Shown in pieces: positions 1 to 8,932 of a DNA stretch of 64,000 bases. Numbering within the stretch: the first letter of the stretch is position 1; every line of letters starts with the position of its first letter. Made by a program: the position numbers and the translations under genes. The stretch comes from Commensalibacter intestini A911 (GTDB lineage Bacteria; Pseudomonadota; Alphaproteobacteria; Acetobacterales; Acetobacteraceae). The stretch spans positions 186,001 to 250,000 of the forward strand of contig NZ_AGFR01000003.1 in the NCBI RefSeq assembly GCF_000231445.1, read 5' to 3'. The notes under the pieces are model-generated. The model searched no databases and was not told the DNA's origin. It saw only the letters and a list, made by a program, of their open reading frames with translations.

Positions 1-835
1 TAGAAGAAAAGCCAGATTCGTTTAATAAATGAATAAATCCTGGTAAAGACCAAAACGATAACGTATCAGGAGATGAAAAGCTTTCTTCTATGTTTAATAA
101 TGACAGATTTGTTGGCAATTTCATGGTTCCTAAATTGACAGGAAGTTTATCTGGTTTAATAGAAGTCGCATTATTCAATACCCAATATTGATTATGTTCT
201 AAATATCCCGAAGGTGATTCAATACGAACCAGTAAATGGTCGTTATCGTCAAGTCTGAAAATGCTAATTCCGTCCATATGTAGGATCTTATCTTGCACTT
301 TCACTGATTGAGCATGTAAAATTGCAACACCTTTTTGGTCTAATTCTTGATCTGACTGCCGAACCCAAAGAGAGCCTCCAGATAAATTAGTAAGTTTTCC
401 ACCATTAGTATTAAGGTAAGTTTGATCAAGAATTTCAGCTTGGCGGTATAGGTTTGATGAAATAGGGGAAATTATCATAATAGAGAATAAACCTAATCCA
501 AAAGCGCATGTTACAGGTGCCATTAGAAATTGCCATGCAGAAATTCCTGCTGCACGTGTAACAATAAGTTCAGAGGAGCGCGTCAGTCTCCAAAAGCAAA
601 TAATGCCGCCTAATAAAATACCAAAAGGTAAAATTTGCATACAGAAATTAGGGATATGATAAAGCGCGATAGAGGTCGCGATACTCGTTGATACATGTGG
701 TTTTGTTGCAACGCGACGTAATAGGTCAATAAAGTCAAATAAAGAGACCAAAGCTGTCAGCGCTAAGATCATAGAAATTGATGCGAAACAAAACTGTTTA
801 GCGATATAAATGGAAATAGTACGAGCAGTGAACAT
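1..835 (-). CDS. lptG: LPS export ABC transporter permease LptG (C-terminus cut by window edge)
   Basis: LptG is one of the two inner-membrane permeases of the LptB2FG transporter, which extracts lipopolysaccharide from the inner membrane and passes it to the LptC/LptA bridge. Reading from ATG at 835, the frame stays open for 278 codons to the window edge. The N-terminus (MFTARTISIYIAKQF) leads into hydrophobic segments, then the family hallmark of a Leu-Thr-Arg-Ser-Ser-Glu-Leu stretch followed by a Thr-Arg-Ala-Ala-Gly turn, then the start of the periplasmic beta-jellyroll. It begins 3 nt after the lptF stop, so the two are surely co-transcribed. The last membrane segments lie outside the window. 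Confidence 0.93.
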   Translation of the reverse strand, partial: MFTARTISIYIAKQFCFASISMILALTALVSLFDFIDLLRRVATKPHVSTSIATSIALYHIPNFCMQILPFGILLGGIICFWRLTRSSELIVTRAAGISAWQFLMAPVTCAFGLGLFSIMIISPISSNLYRQAEILDQTYLNTNGGKLTNLSGGSLWVRQSDQELDQKGVAILHAQSVKVQDKILHMDGISIFRLDDNDHLLVRIESPSGYLEHNQYWVLNNATSIKPDKLPVNLGTMKLPTNLSLLNIEESFSSPDTLSFWSLPGFIHLLNESGFSS

Positions 836-838
836 ATT

Positions 839-1993
839 TTATCTTTCCTTTCTAGGGGAAGATAATGGAATAGGTTTATTATTCTTTGAATTGATGTCTG
901 GTAAGAACAAAATGCATGAGGCAATAATTCCAGGAAGAATGGCAACAATCCATATAACAGGAATGACTGCCATATTTCTGGTTGCAACATTTTGAACGAT
1001 AAGAATTAACGACATTAACCCTACAATGGTAAAAATAGCGCCTAAGGGTCTTACAATATTTCCATATCGTGCAAATCCTCCTCTTAAAACGCTGACTAAT
1101 GCGATCATTGTAAAGGAGAGAATAGTTAAGGGAGAAGTTAACCGTCGATGTGCCTCAACAGCGAGTTTTCCGTAATCTCGGTCGAAGACTTCTTGTGCGT
1201 TCGGATGTAATAACTCATAGAGTGACATCTCTGTTGCGTCTTTAAGGCGTGCAGATTGTTCTTTATTTGAAGATAGATCGATTGTATTACGCTCAAAATT
1301 TAAGACATTTAAACGTCCTGTTTTTTTATCAATAACTTCTCTGGACCCGTTTAAAAGAACAACTTGGGGTTTATCGTTAATGATAACAATATTACCGCTT
1401 TCTGCTAAAATAGTGGCTTTATTCGTTGGTTGTCGATCGTCTTCAACAAGAATACCTTTTAGGATACCGTTATGATCTTTTGATTTAATATAAACAGTTA
1501 AATTATCGGATACATTTGTAAAAACACCCTCTTGTAACATGAAGGCAGCCATCTTATTTCTAATCTTATATTCAAATTTTCTGAAAGAATGGTAAGAGGC
1601 GGGAACAATCCAAATATTCAGTAAGTAGCATAAAATAGTGGCAATGAGAGCACAAATCATTCCTGGTTTTGCAAGTGCAAATGAGGACATGCCCGCGGCT
1701 CGCATAACGATAATTTCTCTGTCTCCAGCTAAACGATGGTAAACAAATTGCACCACAACAAATGTTGTAATTGGTAAAATAACAGCAATAAAAGAAGGTA
1801 CTAACAATCCTGTTAGTTCAAGGAATACGCCAAGCGACAAACCTCGATCTACAACAAGCGATACGAACCGTAAAGATTGTGTAAGCCAAATTAATGCTGC
1901 CAGCCCTCCTGTTGTGGCCACTAACGCAATCAATAATTGATGTAAAATGTAGCGGTCAAACATAGGGAGACGCAAGGAAGTAAATAAACGCAT
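839..1993 (-). CDS. lptF: LPS export ABC transporter permease LptF
   Basis: This is the partner permease of LptG in the LptB2FG lipopolysaccharide exporter. The 384-residue protein has the family layout: three N-terminal membrane segments (about residues 15-40, 58-85 and 105-130), a periplasmic domain of about 150 residues, and three C-terminal membrane segments after about residue 290. The sequence FEYKIRNKMAAFMLQEGVF at the start of the periplasmic domain is typical of LptF/LptG. ATG at 1993 is preceded by a good Shine-Dalgarno (AAGGTAGGA). Met11 is a possible later start. It lies upstream of lptG, with lptB/lptC not seen here. Confidence 0.94.
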   Translation of the reverse strand: MRLFTSLRLPMFDRYILHQLLIALVATTGGLAALIWLTQSLRFVSLVVDRGLSLGVFLELTGLLVPSFIAVILPITTFVVVQFVYHRLAGDREIIVMRAAGMSSFALAKPGMICALIATILCYLLNIWIVPASYHSFRKFEYKIRNKMAAFMLQEGVFTNVSDNLTVYIKSKDHNGILKGILVEDDRQPTNKATILAESGNIVIINDKPQVVLLNGSREVIDKKTGRLNVLNFERNTIDLSSNKEQSARLKDATEMSLYELLHPNAQEVFDRDYGKLAVEAHRRLTSPLTILSFTMIALVSVLRGGFARYGNIVRPLGAIFTIVGLMSLILIVQNVATRNMAVIPVIWIVAILPGIIASCILFLPDINSKNNKPIPLSSPRKER

Positions 1994-2082
1994 ATGAAAA
2001 TTATCCTACCTTGTTCCCTAGATATTTCTTCTTTACTATTAATATGGCGAAAAAGAAAATAAAAACTGTAAATAACATGATG

Positions 2083-2140
2083 AAATAGAGATATTTCACT
2101 ATTGCGTTTTATTACATCAACAGTGAAATATCTTTATTTT
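2083..2140 (-). terminator. Long inverted repeat, probable terminator of the FAD oxidase operon
   Basis: Two 18-nt arms (2083-2100 and 2122-2139) pair with one mismatch around a loop of about 21 nt; the core is ATTTCACT against AGTGAAAT. It lies just beyond the stop of the oxidase at 2201 and upstream of lptF, where a terminator is expected. The run of T after the second arm on the minus strand is short and interrupted, so a regulatory role is also possible. Confidence 0.5.
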
Positions 2141-2200
2141 TTGTCAAATAGATTAGATTAACAATTTATGTATATCGTTCAAATTAAGACATTATTATGA

Positions 2201-3628
2201 TTAATGCTCTTTATTTGGAAAAATTTTCTCAGGATTGAAAATATTTTGAGGATCTAAGCTTTGCTTAATTTTTTGCATGAGTTCAAGTTCCACACCACCT
2301 CGCCATGACGGCATCATATAATTTTTTAGTTGTCCGATGCCATGTTCTGCTGAGAAAGAACCTTCTAGGTCATAGACAACTGCACAAACGGCATCCATAA
2401 GGTTATGACTTTTATTCATAAAATCCTCGCCGTCACCATTTTCTGGTTGAACAAGGTTAAAGTGGATGTTGCCATCCCCTAAATGTCCAAAAGGAGCCAC
2501 TTGTATTCCTTCACACAACTCCTCACATGCTTTGGTTGCACGTTCGATAAATTCAGGAATGGAGGAAATAGGAACGGAAACATCGTTTTTAATATTTGCT
2601 CCAGACAGTTTTTGAGATTCAGCTTGTTCCTCTCTAAAACGCCATAGATTAAGACGTTGGGTTTCGCTTTCAGCTAGGACAGCGTCAAGAACGATTTCGT
2701 CTTCAAAAGCTTTTTCTAAAACCGTTTCAAATAATTCTCTTAATCCATCTCCTTGTGCTGGAATGGCAAGTTCGACAACAATATATACAGGTGCTTTTGT
2801 TTCTAAAGGAAATTTAAGTTCAGGGAAGTGCTTACAGACAAGATCCATACCTTTTTGAGAGATATATTCAAAAGCTTGTAAGGCTGCAGGGTTATAACTG
2901 TTAAACAGGTGCAGTAAACGTAAAGCATGTTGTAAGTCTGGAACAGCACAAAGAGCAACTTCTGTTGAGCGCGGGTAGGGGTGTAGATGTAAAACAGCAG
3001 CTGTAATAATCCCTAATGTACCTTCAGATCCAATGAAAATTTGTTTTAATGCATAGCCTGTATTGTCTTTTCTAAGGCGGCGTAAATTATGTAAAATTTG
3101 ACCATCAGCAGTAACGACTTCTAAGCCAAGAACAAATTCTCTGGCATTTCCATATCGCAATGTATTGTTGCCACCTGCGTTGGTTGCAATGACGCCACCA
3201 ATTTGAGCTGAACCTTGAGAGGAAATAACAATCGGTAGATATAACCCAGCATTTTTTGCTGCATTTTGAGCTTCTTCTAAAATTACACCAGCTTCTAAAG
3301 TAATCGTAGAGTCAATGGTATCAATATTACGGATTTTATTCATACGGCTAAGGCTAAGCACAATCTGATTGCCTTGTTTGGGTGGGGTTGCACCACCAAC
3401 AAGGCTTGTATTACCACCTTGAGGAACAATAGCAACATCATGTTGAGCGCATAGCTTGACAATATTAGCCACTTCTTGAGTGGTCTGTGGTCTTAATACA
3501 GCAATACTATTTCCCTGGAAAATTTGTCGCCAATCTGTGTTATATATTTCTGTATCTTTGGGATCAGTAATAATTCCTTGAGAGCCGACAATATCGGTCA
3601 GGGCATGAATAAAACTATTAGTATCCAT
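2201..3628 (-). CDS. FAD-linked oxidase, GlcD / D-lactate / D-2-hydroxyglutarate dehydrogenase family
   Basis: This 475-residue flavoprotein belongs to the VAO/PCMH group that oxidises D-2-hydroxy acids. Residues about 35-215 form the FAD-binding PCMH domain, with the pyrophosphate loop PQGGNTSLVGGA near residue 70. Residues about 220-470 form the FAD-oxidase C-terminal domain, with the HLGDGNIHFN motif near 382 and SAEHGIG near 426, both typical of GlcD and D-2-hydroxyglutarate dehydrogenases. The substrate cannot be decided from sequence: D-lactate, glycolate and D-2-hydroxyglutarate are all possible. No iron-sulfur partner (GlcF) is adjacent. It is the last gene of the cysQ-tsaC run, 13 nt after the unknown gene at 3642-4178. 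Confidence 0.88.
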   Translation of the reverse strand: MDTNSFIHALTDIVGSQGIITDPKDTEIYNTDWRQIFQGNSIAVLRPQTTQEVANIVKLCAQHDVAIVPQGGNTSLVGGATPPKQGNQIVLSLSRMNKIRNIDTIDSTITLEAGVILEEAQNAAKNAGLYLPIVISSQGSAQIGGVIATNAGGNNTLRYGNAREFVLGLEVVTADGQILHNLRRLRKDNTGYALKQIFIGSEGTLGIITAAVLHLHPYPRSTEVALCAVPDLQHALRLLHLFNSYNPAALQAFEYISQKGMDLVCKHFPELKFPLETKAPVYIVVELAIPAQGDGLRELFETVLEKAFEDEIVLDAVLAESETQRLNLWRFREEQAESQKLSGANIKNDVSVPISSIPEFIERATKACEELCEGIQVAPFGHLGDGNIHFNLVQPENGDGEDFMNKSHNLMDAVCAVVYDLEGSFSAEHGIGQLKNYMMPSWRGGVELELMQKIKQSLDPQNIFNPEKIFPNKEH

Positions 3629-3641
3629 AAAAATTAATCCA

Positions 3642-4178
3642 TTAATGAAGGTAAATCGTATTATCGGGTAGATGTGCTGTAGAGGTAAGGTTGGTAATAA
3701 CTAGAGCACCAGCAATTCCACAAAATAAGCCGCAAAGTAAAGCAACAAGAATAATAATATTTCTAAAAGGAAATTTTTCTGCAGCAGCAGAAAGGGAAGC
3801 TTGCATTTCTGCTCTTGAGCGTTGTGTTAGAAGAAGTTCTGAGCGTAGCGCCTCATTTTGTCGTCTTAGATTTCGAAGGCTTGCATCAAGTTGATTGATG
3901 CTTTGAGTAAGGTTTGAAATTTGAGAACGTGCTTTCAGTAAATCTTCAGAATTATTGGCTTTTCTAGATTGTGTGCTACTAGCTCTACTTTGAGTCGGTG
4001 GGTTATTGGCAATATTTGTAAAAAGATTTTTTAGTGCGCCACCTGTGGTGCCGTTTTTTTTCGCCCTTTTTTTTATGGCTTCTAAGGCATTAGCAGATTG
4101 TCCTGGCTGATCCTCTAAAACCAAAGCAAGAATATCAGCAAGGACTTTAAGCTCTTTTGGGTCTAATTTTTGATTCAT
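3642..4178 (-). CDS. Unknown protein with central coiled coil and C-terminal membrane segment
   Basis: I do not recognise this 178-residue protein. Residues 1-40 look helical and rich in Leu, Lys and Glu. A Ser/Asn/Gln-rich linker follows at about 60-75, then a probable coiled coil at about 78-130 (heptad-like Leu, Ile, Arg and Glu). A strong hydrophobic segment (IIILVALLCGLFCGIAGALV) lies near residues 145-165, with only a short tail after it. This suggests a tail-anchored inner-membrane protein with a cytoplasmic coiled coil. Its ATG lies 2 nt after the tsaC stop, so it is probably translationally coupled. Its function is unknown. Confidence 0.75.
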   Translation of the reverse strand: MNQKLDPKELKVLADILALVLEDQPGQSANALEAIKKRAKKNGTTGGALKNLFTNIANNPPTQSRASSTQSRKANNSEDLLKARSQISNLTQSINQLDASLRNLRRQNEALRSELLLTQRSRAEMQASLSAAAEKFPFRNIIILVALLCGLFCGIAGALVITNLTSTAHLPDNTIYLH

Positions 4179-4180
4179 CT

Positions 4181-5164
4181 TTACTTATTTAATCTCGGAG
4201 CTGCAGCACGTGTAAGTCGATCACAAATAGCTAATCCTAAACCAGAGGTTGGAATGGGCATAACAGCTATTCTTTTTAATCCTAATTCTTTTCCATGAAT
4301 ATCTAAAAAACGTAAATATGCAAACAAATTTTGAGCTGCCTCTTCTAGATTGGCAGTAATACTTAGATTTTTACATAAGCCAGTATGTTCGATTGGTTGA
4401 CCAAATGCAAGTAGGGCTTCATCACGGGCAACGTTTTTACAATTTAATCGAACAGGTAGAGACGGAGCATAGTGAGAGCTTAATTGACCTGGAGCAATAA
4501 TTTTAGTTTCAATAGGTTGGCTTTGTGTGATTGGGCCACAAATAGGGATTAGTTGCTCCAAAGAAATCCCTCCAGGACGTAAAAGTTTAGGTGTATCAGT
4601 GCTTAAATCTAGAATAGTACTTTCTACACCGACTTGGCAGGGGCCAGAATCAATAATTGCATCAATTTTATTGTTAAGTTCTTGGAATACATGTTGTGCT
4701 GTTGAGGGGCTAATTTTTCCAGAACTGTTAGCAGAGGGGGCAGCTATTGGTTTTTTGCTATAATGTATGAGTTGTCGAGCAACGTGTGTATTGGGAATAC
4801 GAACGGCCATGGTGGATAGGCTAGCAGTTGCTACAGGGCTAATTTTTACAGGGTTATCAAGTTTTTGATTAAGTACTAGGGTTAAAGCGCCTGGCCAAAA
4901 TTTTAAGGAAAGTTCGAGAGCAAGTTCAGTTTTTTGTACGAATTGAAACAGATGATCGGTGTCAGAAAAATGAATAATTAAAGGATTAAAACTGGGTCTG
5001 CCTTTAGCTTTATATATTTTTTGCACAGCCAATGTATTGGTTGCGTCAGCGCCCAATCCATAAACCGTTTCTGTTCCAAAAGAGACAAGTCCACCTTGAT
5101 TAATCAGGGTCGCAGCATGTTGAATATCAGAGTTTGAATCAGAAAGAAAAAGGGTTGTTGTCAT
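4181..5164 (-). CDS. tsaC: L-threonylcarbamoyladenylate synthase, Sua5 type
   Basis: The enzyme makes threonylcarbamoyl-AMP from threonine, bicarbonate and ATP, the first step of the t6A37 modification of ANN-decoding tRNAs. The protein has 327 residues, longer than the E. coli-type TsaC (about 190). It has an N-terminal YrdC domain (about 15-200, with the GTETVYGLGADA and KGRPSFNPL motifs) plus a C-terminal Sua5 domain reached through a linker containing APGQLSSHYAP. This two-domain form is common in alphaproteobacteria. It lies 6 nt downstream of cysQ in the same operon. Confidence 0.95.
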   Translation of the reverse strand: MTTTLFLSDSNSDIQHAATLINQGGLVSFGTETVYGLGADATNTLAVQKIYKAKGRPSFNPLIIHFSDTDHLFQFVQKTELALELSLKFWPGALTLVLNQKLDNPVKISPVATASLSTMAVRIPNTHVARQLIHYSKKPIAAPSANSSGKISPSTAQHVFQELNNKIDAIIDSGPCQVGVESTILDLSTDTPKLLRPGGISLEQLIPICGPITQSQPIETKIIAPGQLSSHYAPSLPVRLNCKNVARDEALLAFGQPIEHTGLCKNLSITANLEEAAQNLFAYLRFLDIHGKELGLKRIAVMPIPTSGLGLAICDRLTRAAAPRLNK

Positions 5165-5170
5165 CTTTTA

Positions 5171-5974
5171 TTAAACGTTAAAATTATTTAAATAATTATC
5201 GATTAGGCTGCCAGAGCAAAAATAAGGCGGAATACGCCTTCCTTCTTTACCATATTGTAAGGGTTGGTTGTCAAATGTTCTTAGGTAACCCCCAGCAGCC
5301 TCTAAAATGGCTTGAGGTGCAGCAGTATCCCATTCCATAATGGAGTTAAAGCGGAAGTGTAAATCTGCTTTACCTTCTGCGATGCGTAAGATTTTAGAAG
5401 CTGATCCCATACTATGAATAGAATGGGCAGGAAATCCTTGTAATGCTTTGCTGAGTTGAGCATCGTTGGCGTGATTATGAGAAGTTATAATACGAAATCC
5501 ATCTTTGGGTACTGGGCTGACATGAATAGGAATGTGCTGTCCATCTGGATCAATACGCCAAGCGCCTTGACCAACGATTCCACAAAAAATTTCATGATAA
5601 GCAGGTAAAGCAACGACGCCCATTACGGGTTTATGATTGCGAATAAGGCCAATATTGACGGTAAAATTCTTGCTGCCTCGGATAAACCCTTTGGTTCCAT
5701 CAAGAGGATCAACAAGCCAGAACTCGGACTGTGTCTGAGTTCTGATCCCTTGAGACATTTCTTCTTCGGCAATCACAGGGATAGAGGGTGCATATTCTCT
5801 TAATCCATGAAGGATGAGACTTTCAGAGGCTTGATCGGCTTGGGTTACAGGACTAGCGTCTGATTTTGTAGTAACTTCGATGCCTTTGTTGCGGATTTTA
5901 TTAATGGTGGTTGCAGCTTGTTTTGCAAGATCAATGGCTAGCGTCATGAGTTGTTGATCAGAAAATTGGTGCAT
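5171..5974 (-). CDS. cysQ: 3'(2'),5'-bisphosphate nucleotidase CysQ
   Basis: CysQ hydrolyses 3'-phosphoadenosine 5'-phosphate to AMP and phosphate, removing the inhibitory by-product of sulfate assimilation. The 267-residue protein belongs to the inositol-monophosphatase/FBPase superfamily. It shows the metal-binding motifs in order: EEE near residue 75, DPLDGTKGFI near 92 and EWDTAAPQAI near 213. The DGTKGF variant favours CysQ over inositol monophosphatase. It is the first gene of the minus-strand run that continues into tsaC, and diverges from the TM2 gene at 6262 across about 290 bp. Confidence 0.93.
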   Translation of the reverse strand: MHQFSDQQLMTLAIDLAKQAATTINKIRNKGIEVTTKSDASPVTQADQASESLILHGLREYAPSIPVIAEEEMSQGIRTQTQSEFWLVDPLDGTKGFIRGSKNFTVNIGLIRNHKPVMGVVALPAYHEIFCGIVGQGAWRIDPDGQHIPIHVSPVPKDGFRIITSHNHANDAQLSKALQGFPAHSIHSMGSASKILRIAEGKADLHFRFNSIMEWDTAAPQAILEAAGGYLRTFDNQPLQYGKEGRRIPPYFCSGSLIDNYLNNFNV

Positions 5975-6179
5975 AATTCAAATCCGAACTTAAATAATTA
6001 CAAGCAGTTTTACTTAAACTAATATGATTATCAAATTTAAGTGAATGTTATTTTTATAGTTGAATTATTACTTGGAGAATATATCAAAAATATCACTGCG
6101 ATTAGATATTTGGTGAATATTGTATAATTTAATGAGTTTATGCCATAATAACGAGTATATGACAGTTGTTGTTGATTTT

Positions 6180-6193
6180 ATCAAATATTTGAT
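6180..6193. promoter_or_regulatory. Perfect 14-nt palindrome in the cysQ / TM2 divergent region
   Basis: ATCAAATATTTGAT is a perfect palindrome about 70 nt before the TM2 start. A looser related inverted element (ATCAAAAATATC and GATATTTGGTGA) lies at about 6078-6116. These could be operator sites for a dimeric regulator. In such AT-rich DNA a short AT palindrome can also arise by chance, and no regulator gene is adjacent. Confidence 0.3.
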
Positions 6194-6261
6194 TAATTCG
6201 CTTATAAAACCGTAATAAAGCAAATAAATATCATTTAGTCGCAGTCAAAAGAGAAGCAAGT

Positions 6262-6627
6262 ATGGATAATATGGTTTATTGTAGAAAATGTGGAAAGCAA
6301 ATTTATGAAACAGATGCTTTCTGTCCGCATTGTGGAGCTTCACAAAAAGGGGGTGATGCTCCTGTTACGTCTAATACTGACGCCAATGCGAATGTGAATA
6401 CAAATCCTCAAGTTGGTGGAATGTCTCAAAAAAGACTAGCCGCCGCGTTATTTGCTTTCTTCTTGGGTGGGCTAGGGATTCATAAGTTCTTTTTAGGACA
6501 AATAGGGATGGGAATTGTCTATTTGCTATTTTGTTGGACATTGATTCCTGCTCTTATAGGCCTTATTGAGGGTATTCTCTATATTTGTATGTCTGATGCT
6601 GATTTTGAAGCTAAATATGGTAAATAA
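6262..6627 (+). CDS. Zinc-ribbon TM2 domain protein
   Basis: This small membrane protein has 121 residues. The N-terminus carries a zinc ribbon with two CxxC pairs (CRKC at 7-10 and CPHC at 21-24). A low-complexity Asn/Thr linker follows at about 33-52, then a TM2 domain at about 54-115. The TM2 domain has two membrane helices, with the usual Lys-Arg-Leu-Ala start, GGLGIHKFFLGQ turn and a polar Asp-containing end. TM2 proteins are common but their molecular role in bacteria is unclear. It stands alone, with its own terminator at 6663-6697. Confidence 0.85.
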   Translation: MDNMVYCRKCGKQIYETDAFCPHCGASQKGGDAPVTSNTDANANVNTNPQVGGMSQKRLAAALFAFFLGGLGIHKFFLGQIGMGIVYLLFCWTLIPALIGLIEGILYICMSDADFEAKYGK

Positions 6628-6662
6628 AGCATAAATCACTAGATTGTTATAAAGTTTATTAG

Positions 6663-6697
6663 AAGGATCATTATTATTTATAATGATCCTTTTTTTA
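6663..6697 (+). terminator. Rho-independent terminator after the TM2 gene
   Basis: A perfect 12-bp stem (AAGGATCATTAT with ATAATGATCCTT) closes a 5-nt loop and is followed by a run of seven T. It lies 36 nt after the TM2 stop codon. Confidence 0.9.
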
Positions 6698-6836
6698 TTG
6701 AGATAGCCTTTATAATTTGATCTTAGAAAATAAATTTCTTTGCTCTTTGATACACATGTTAGATATTTTTGATATAGTGAAGATAATATAGATTAATTTA
6801 ATTGAATTATATTTGAAATTTACAAGGATTATATTG

Positions 6837-8315
6837 ATGATTCCAACAGTCAGTTTTGCTAGTTTAAAGAAACCTGAAAAAGGGGATGTTGTTCTTTTTG
6901 TTTTTGAAGGCAGAGAGCATGGTGATTCCTTTCGGGTAATCAATAAAGCATTAGATGAAGCGTTAACACGTGCTATGGATGCTGAAGATTTCACAGGGAA
7001 GCATGGGCAAGTTTGTAAGCTTGTTGCTCCAACAAAAGATTACACACATGTTGTGATTGTTGGTTTGGGTGTACAAGAAGAGTTTTCTAATGATAAAGCT
7101 CGTCAAGTGGGTGGTGTTGCAGCAAAAACCTTAAAACATAAAACAACAGCTTTAACTGTGATGGTTGATTGGGAAATTGCAGAATATGCGACTTACGTTG
7201 CGTTAGGTGCTTTGTTAAGTGTTTATGAATTTAATAAATATGCTACTGAGAAAAATAAAAAAACAGATGTGAAACATTTGAAAGAGATTCATGTGTTAAC
7301 TTCTGATTTTGAAGGCGCACAAAAAGGATGGGGCAATATTTCAGCCGTTGCCGAAGGATCTTATTTAACTAGAGATTTAGTGAATGAGCCTGCTAATCAT
7401 TTAACACCTCCAGTATTTGCAAAGCGTATTAAAGAGCTTGAAGCATTAGGGATTTCTGTTGAAGTGTTAAACAGAGCAAAAATGCAAGAATTAGGATTTG
7501 GTGCATTATTAGGGGTTGCTCAAGGTAGTGATGCAGAACCTCAAACGGTAATTATGCAGTGGAAAGGTAATCCAGAAGATAAAGAGGCTCCAGTAGCATT
7601 CCTTGGAAAAGGGGTTACTTTTGACTCTGGTGGGATTTCCATTAAGCCAGCTGGCGGTATGGAAGACATGAAAATGGATATGGCTGGGGCTGCAACCGTT
7701 GTTGGGTTAATGAAGGCACTGGCAACTCGTAAAGCCAAAGCAAACGTGATTGGTGTTGTTGGACTGGTTGAAAATATGTTGTCTGGGAATGCTCAGCGTC
7801 CTGGAGATATTGTCACCAGTGCATCAGGTCAAACCATTGAAGTTTTAAATACAGATGCTGAAGGGCGTTTAGTATTGGCTGATATCCTTTGGTATACTCA
7901 AGACCGCTTTAAACCTCGCTTCATGATCAACCTTGCGACTTTAACAGGTGCAATTGTTGTTGCTCTTGGATATGAACATGCAGGATTATTCTCTAATAAC
8001 GATGAATTATCTGAACGTTTATTAACGATTGGAAATGATATTGGTGAGAAAGTATGGCGTATGCCAATGGGGCCTGCATATGATAAAGCATTAGATTCAC
8101 AATTCGCGGATATGCAAAATATTGGTGGACGTGATGGAGGTTCTATTACAGCGGCTCAGTTCTTGCAACGTTTTGTCAATAAAACACCTTGGGTACATTT
8201 GGATATTGCTGGCACAGCTTATACTGGCAAAGGCACAAATAATGGTCCTAAAGGAGCAACTTCTTTTGGCGTATGTTTGTTAAACCAATTGGTTAAAGAA
8301 CATTACGAAGCTTAA
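6837..8315 (+). CDS. pepA: Leucyl aminopeptidase PepA
   Basis: PepA is a hexameric, two-metal M17 cytosolic aminopeptidase that removes N-terminal residues from peptides. The 492-residue protein has an N-terminal macro-like domain and a C-terminal catalytic domain. The catalytic domain carries the metal and active-site motifs KGVTFDSGGISIKP and NTDAEGRL, so all ligands appear intact. I place the start at ATG 6837 because AAGGATT lies about 8 nt upstream and the product then begins MIPTVSFAS. An in-frame TTG at 6813 has no ribosome binding site. It is followed 12 nt later by holC, a very common arrangement. Confidence 0.96.
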   Translation: MIPTVSFASLKKPEKGDVVLFVFEGREHGDSFRVINKALDEALTRAMDAEDFTGKHGQVCKLVAPTKDYTHVVIVGLGVQEEFSNDKARQVGGVAAKTLKHKTTALTVMVDWEIAEYATYVALGALLSVYEFNKYATEKNKKTDVKHLKEIHVLTSDFEGAQKGWGNISAVAEGSYLTRDLVNEPANHLTPPVFAKRIKELEALGISVEVLNRAKMQELGFGALLGVAQGSDAEPQTVIMQWKGNPEDKEAPVAFLGKGVTFDSGGISIKPAGGMEDMKMDMAGAATVVGLMKALATRKAKANVIGVVGLVENMLSGNAQRPGDIVTSASGQTIEVLNTDAEGRLVLADILWYTQDRFKPRFMINLATLTGAIVVALGYEHAGLFSNNDELSERLLTIGNDIGEKVWRMPMGPAYDKALDSQFADMQNIGGRDGGSITAAQFLQRFVNKTPWVHLDIAGTAYTGKGTNNGPKGATSFGVCLLNQLVKEHYEA

Positions 8316-8327
8316 GGGTTCCTAAAT

Positions 8328-8789
8328 ATGGCCTCTGTTGGCTTTTATCACTTAACTAAAACAAGTTTGGATCAAGCATTGCCAGCTCTTTTAACCCGCA
8401 CGATGCAGGTAAAAGAGCATGGCTTAGTGCTGTGTAAAGATGATCAACAGGTAAAGTTATTAACAGAGGCTTTATGGCGTGTGACGCATCCCGTGTGGTT
8501 GCCACATGGGTGTCATACTTCCAAACACCAAGATATTTCTCCTGAATGGCAACCAATATGGTTGACAGTATTTGAAGAAAATTTAAATGAGGCTGCTTTT
8601 TTGTTTGTAGTCAAAGGGCAGTCCTCTATTTCTTTATCTCCTTTTAAACGTGTCTTTGATTTATTTGATGGCAATGATGAGCAAGCCGTGCAGCAAGCAC
8701 GCGAGCGGTGGCGCTCTTTGAAACAAGATGGGCACGAGCTGACCTACTGGAAGCAAACAGACAAAGGGTGGGAACAAGGAGGCAAGTAG
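8328..8789 (+). CDS. holC: DNA polymerase III chi subunit HolC
   Basis: HolC links the clamp-loader/psi assembly to single-stranded DNA-binding protein during lagging-strand synthesis. The 153-residue length, the N-terminal GFYHLTKTSLDQALPALLTR and the later FDLFDGNDEQAVQQAR are typical of chi. The Asp-Gly-Asn-Asp segment near residue 110 is a family hallmark. It lies directly behind pepA in a conserved pair and is probably co-transcribed. No clear terminator follows before the hyf-like cluster. Confidence 0.93.
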   Translation: MASVGFYHLTKTSLDQALPALLTRTMQVKEHGLVLCKDDQQVKLLTEALWRVTHPVWLPHGCHTSKHQDISPEWQPIWLTVFEENLNEAAFLFVVKGQSSISLSPFKRVFDLFDGNDEQAVQQARERWRSLKQDGHELTYWKQTDKGWEQGGK

Positions 8790-8932
8790 CCTTCTATGTT
8801 TTTTGTTTATTTCTTTAACAAAATCTGTATATTCTTGCATTTTTTTACGTTAGTGAATAACAAGTTATTTTATTCATGAGTCAATGAAGTGTTTCCTAAG
8901 GATAAAGGAATAAGGCCCTGTCTTTATTTGTA

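Noticed and set aside
6813-6837. TTG start of pepA at 6813
   Set aside because: The AAGGATT site serves ATG 6837, and the extra eight residues do not fit the family N-terminus.
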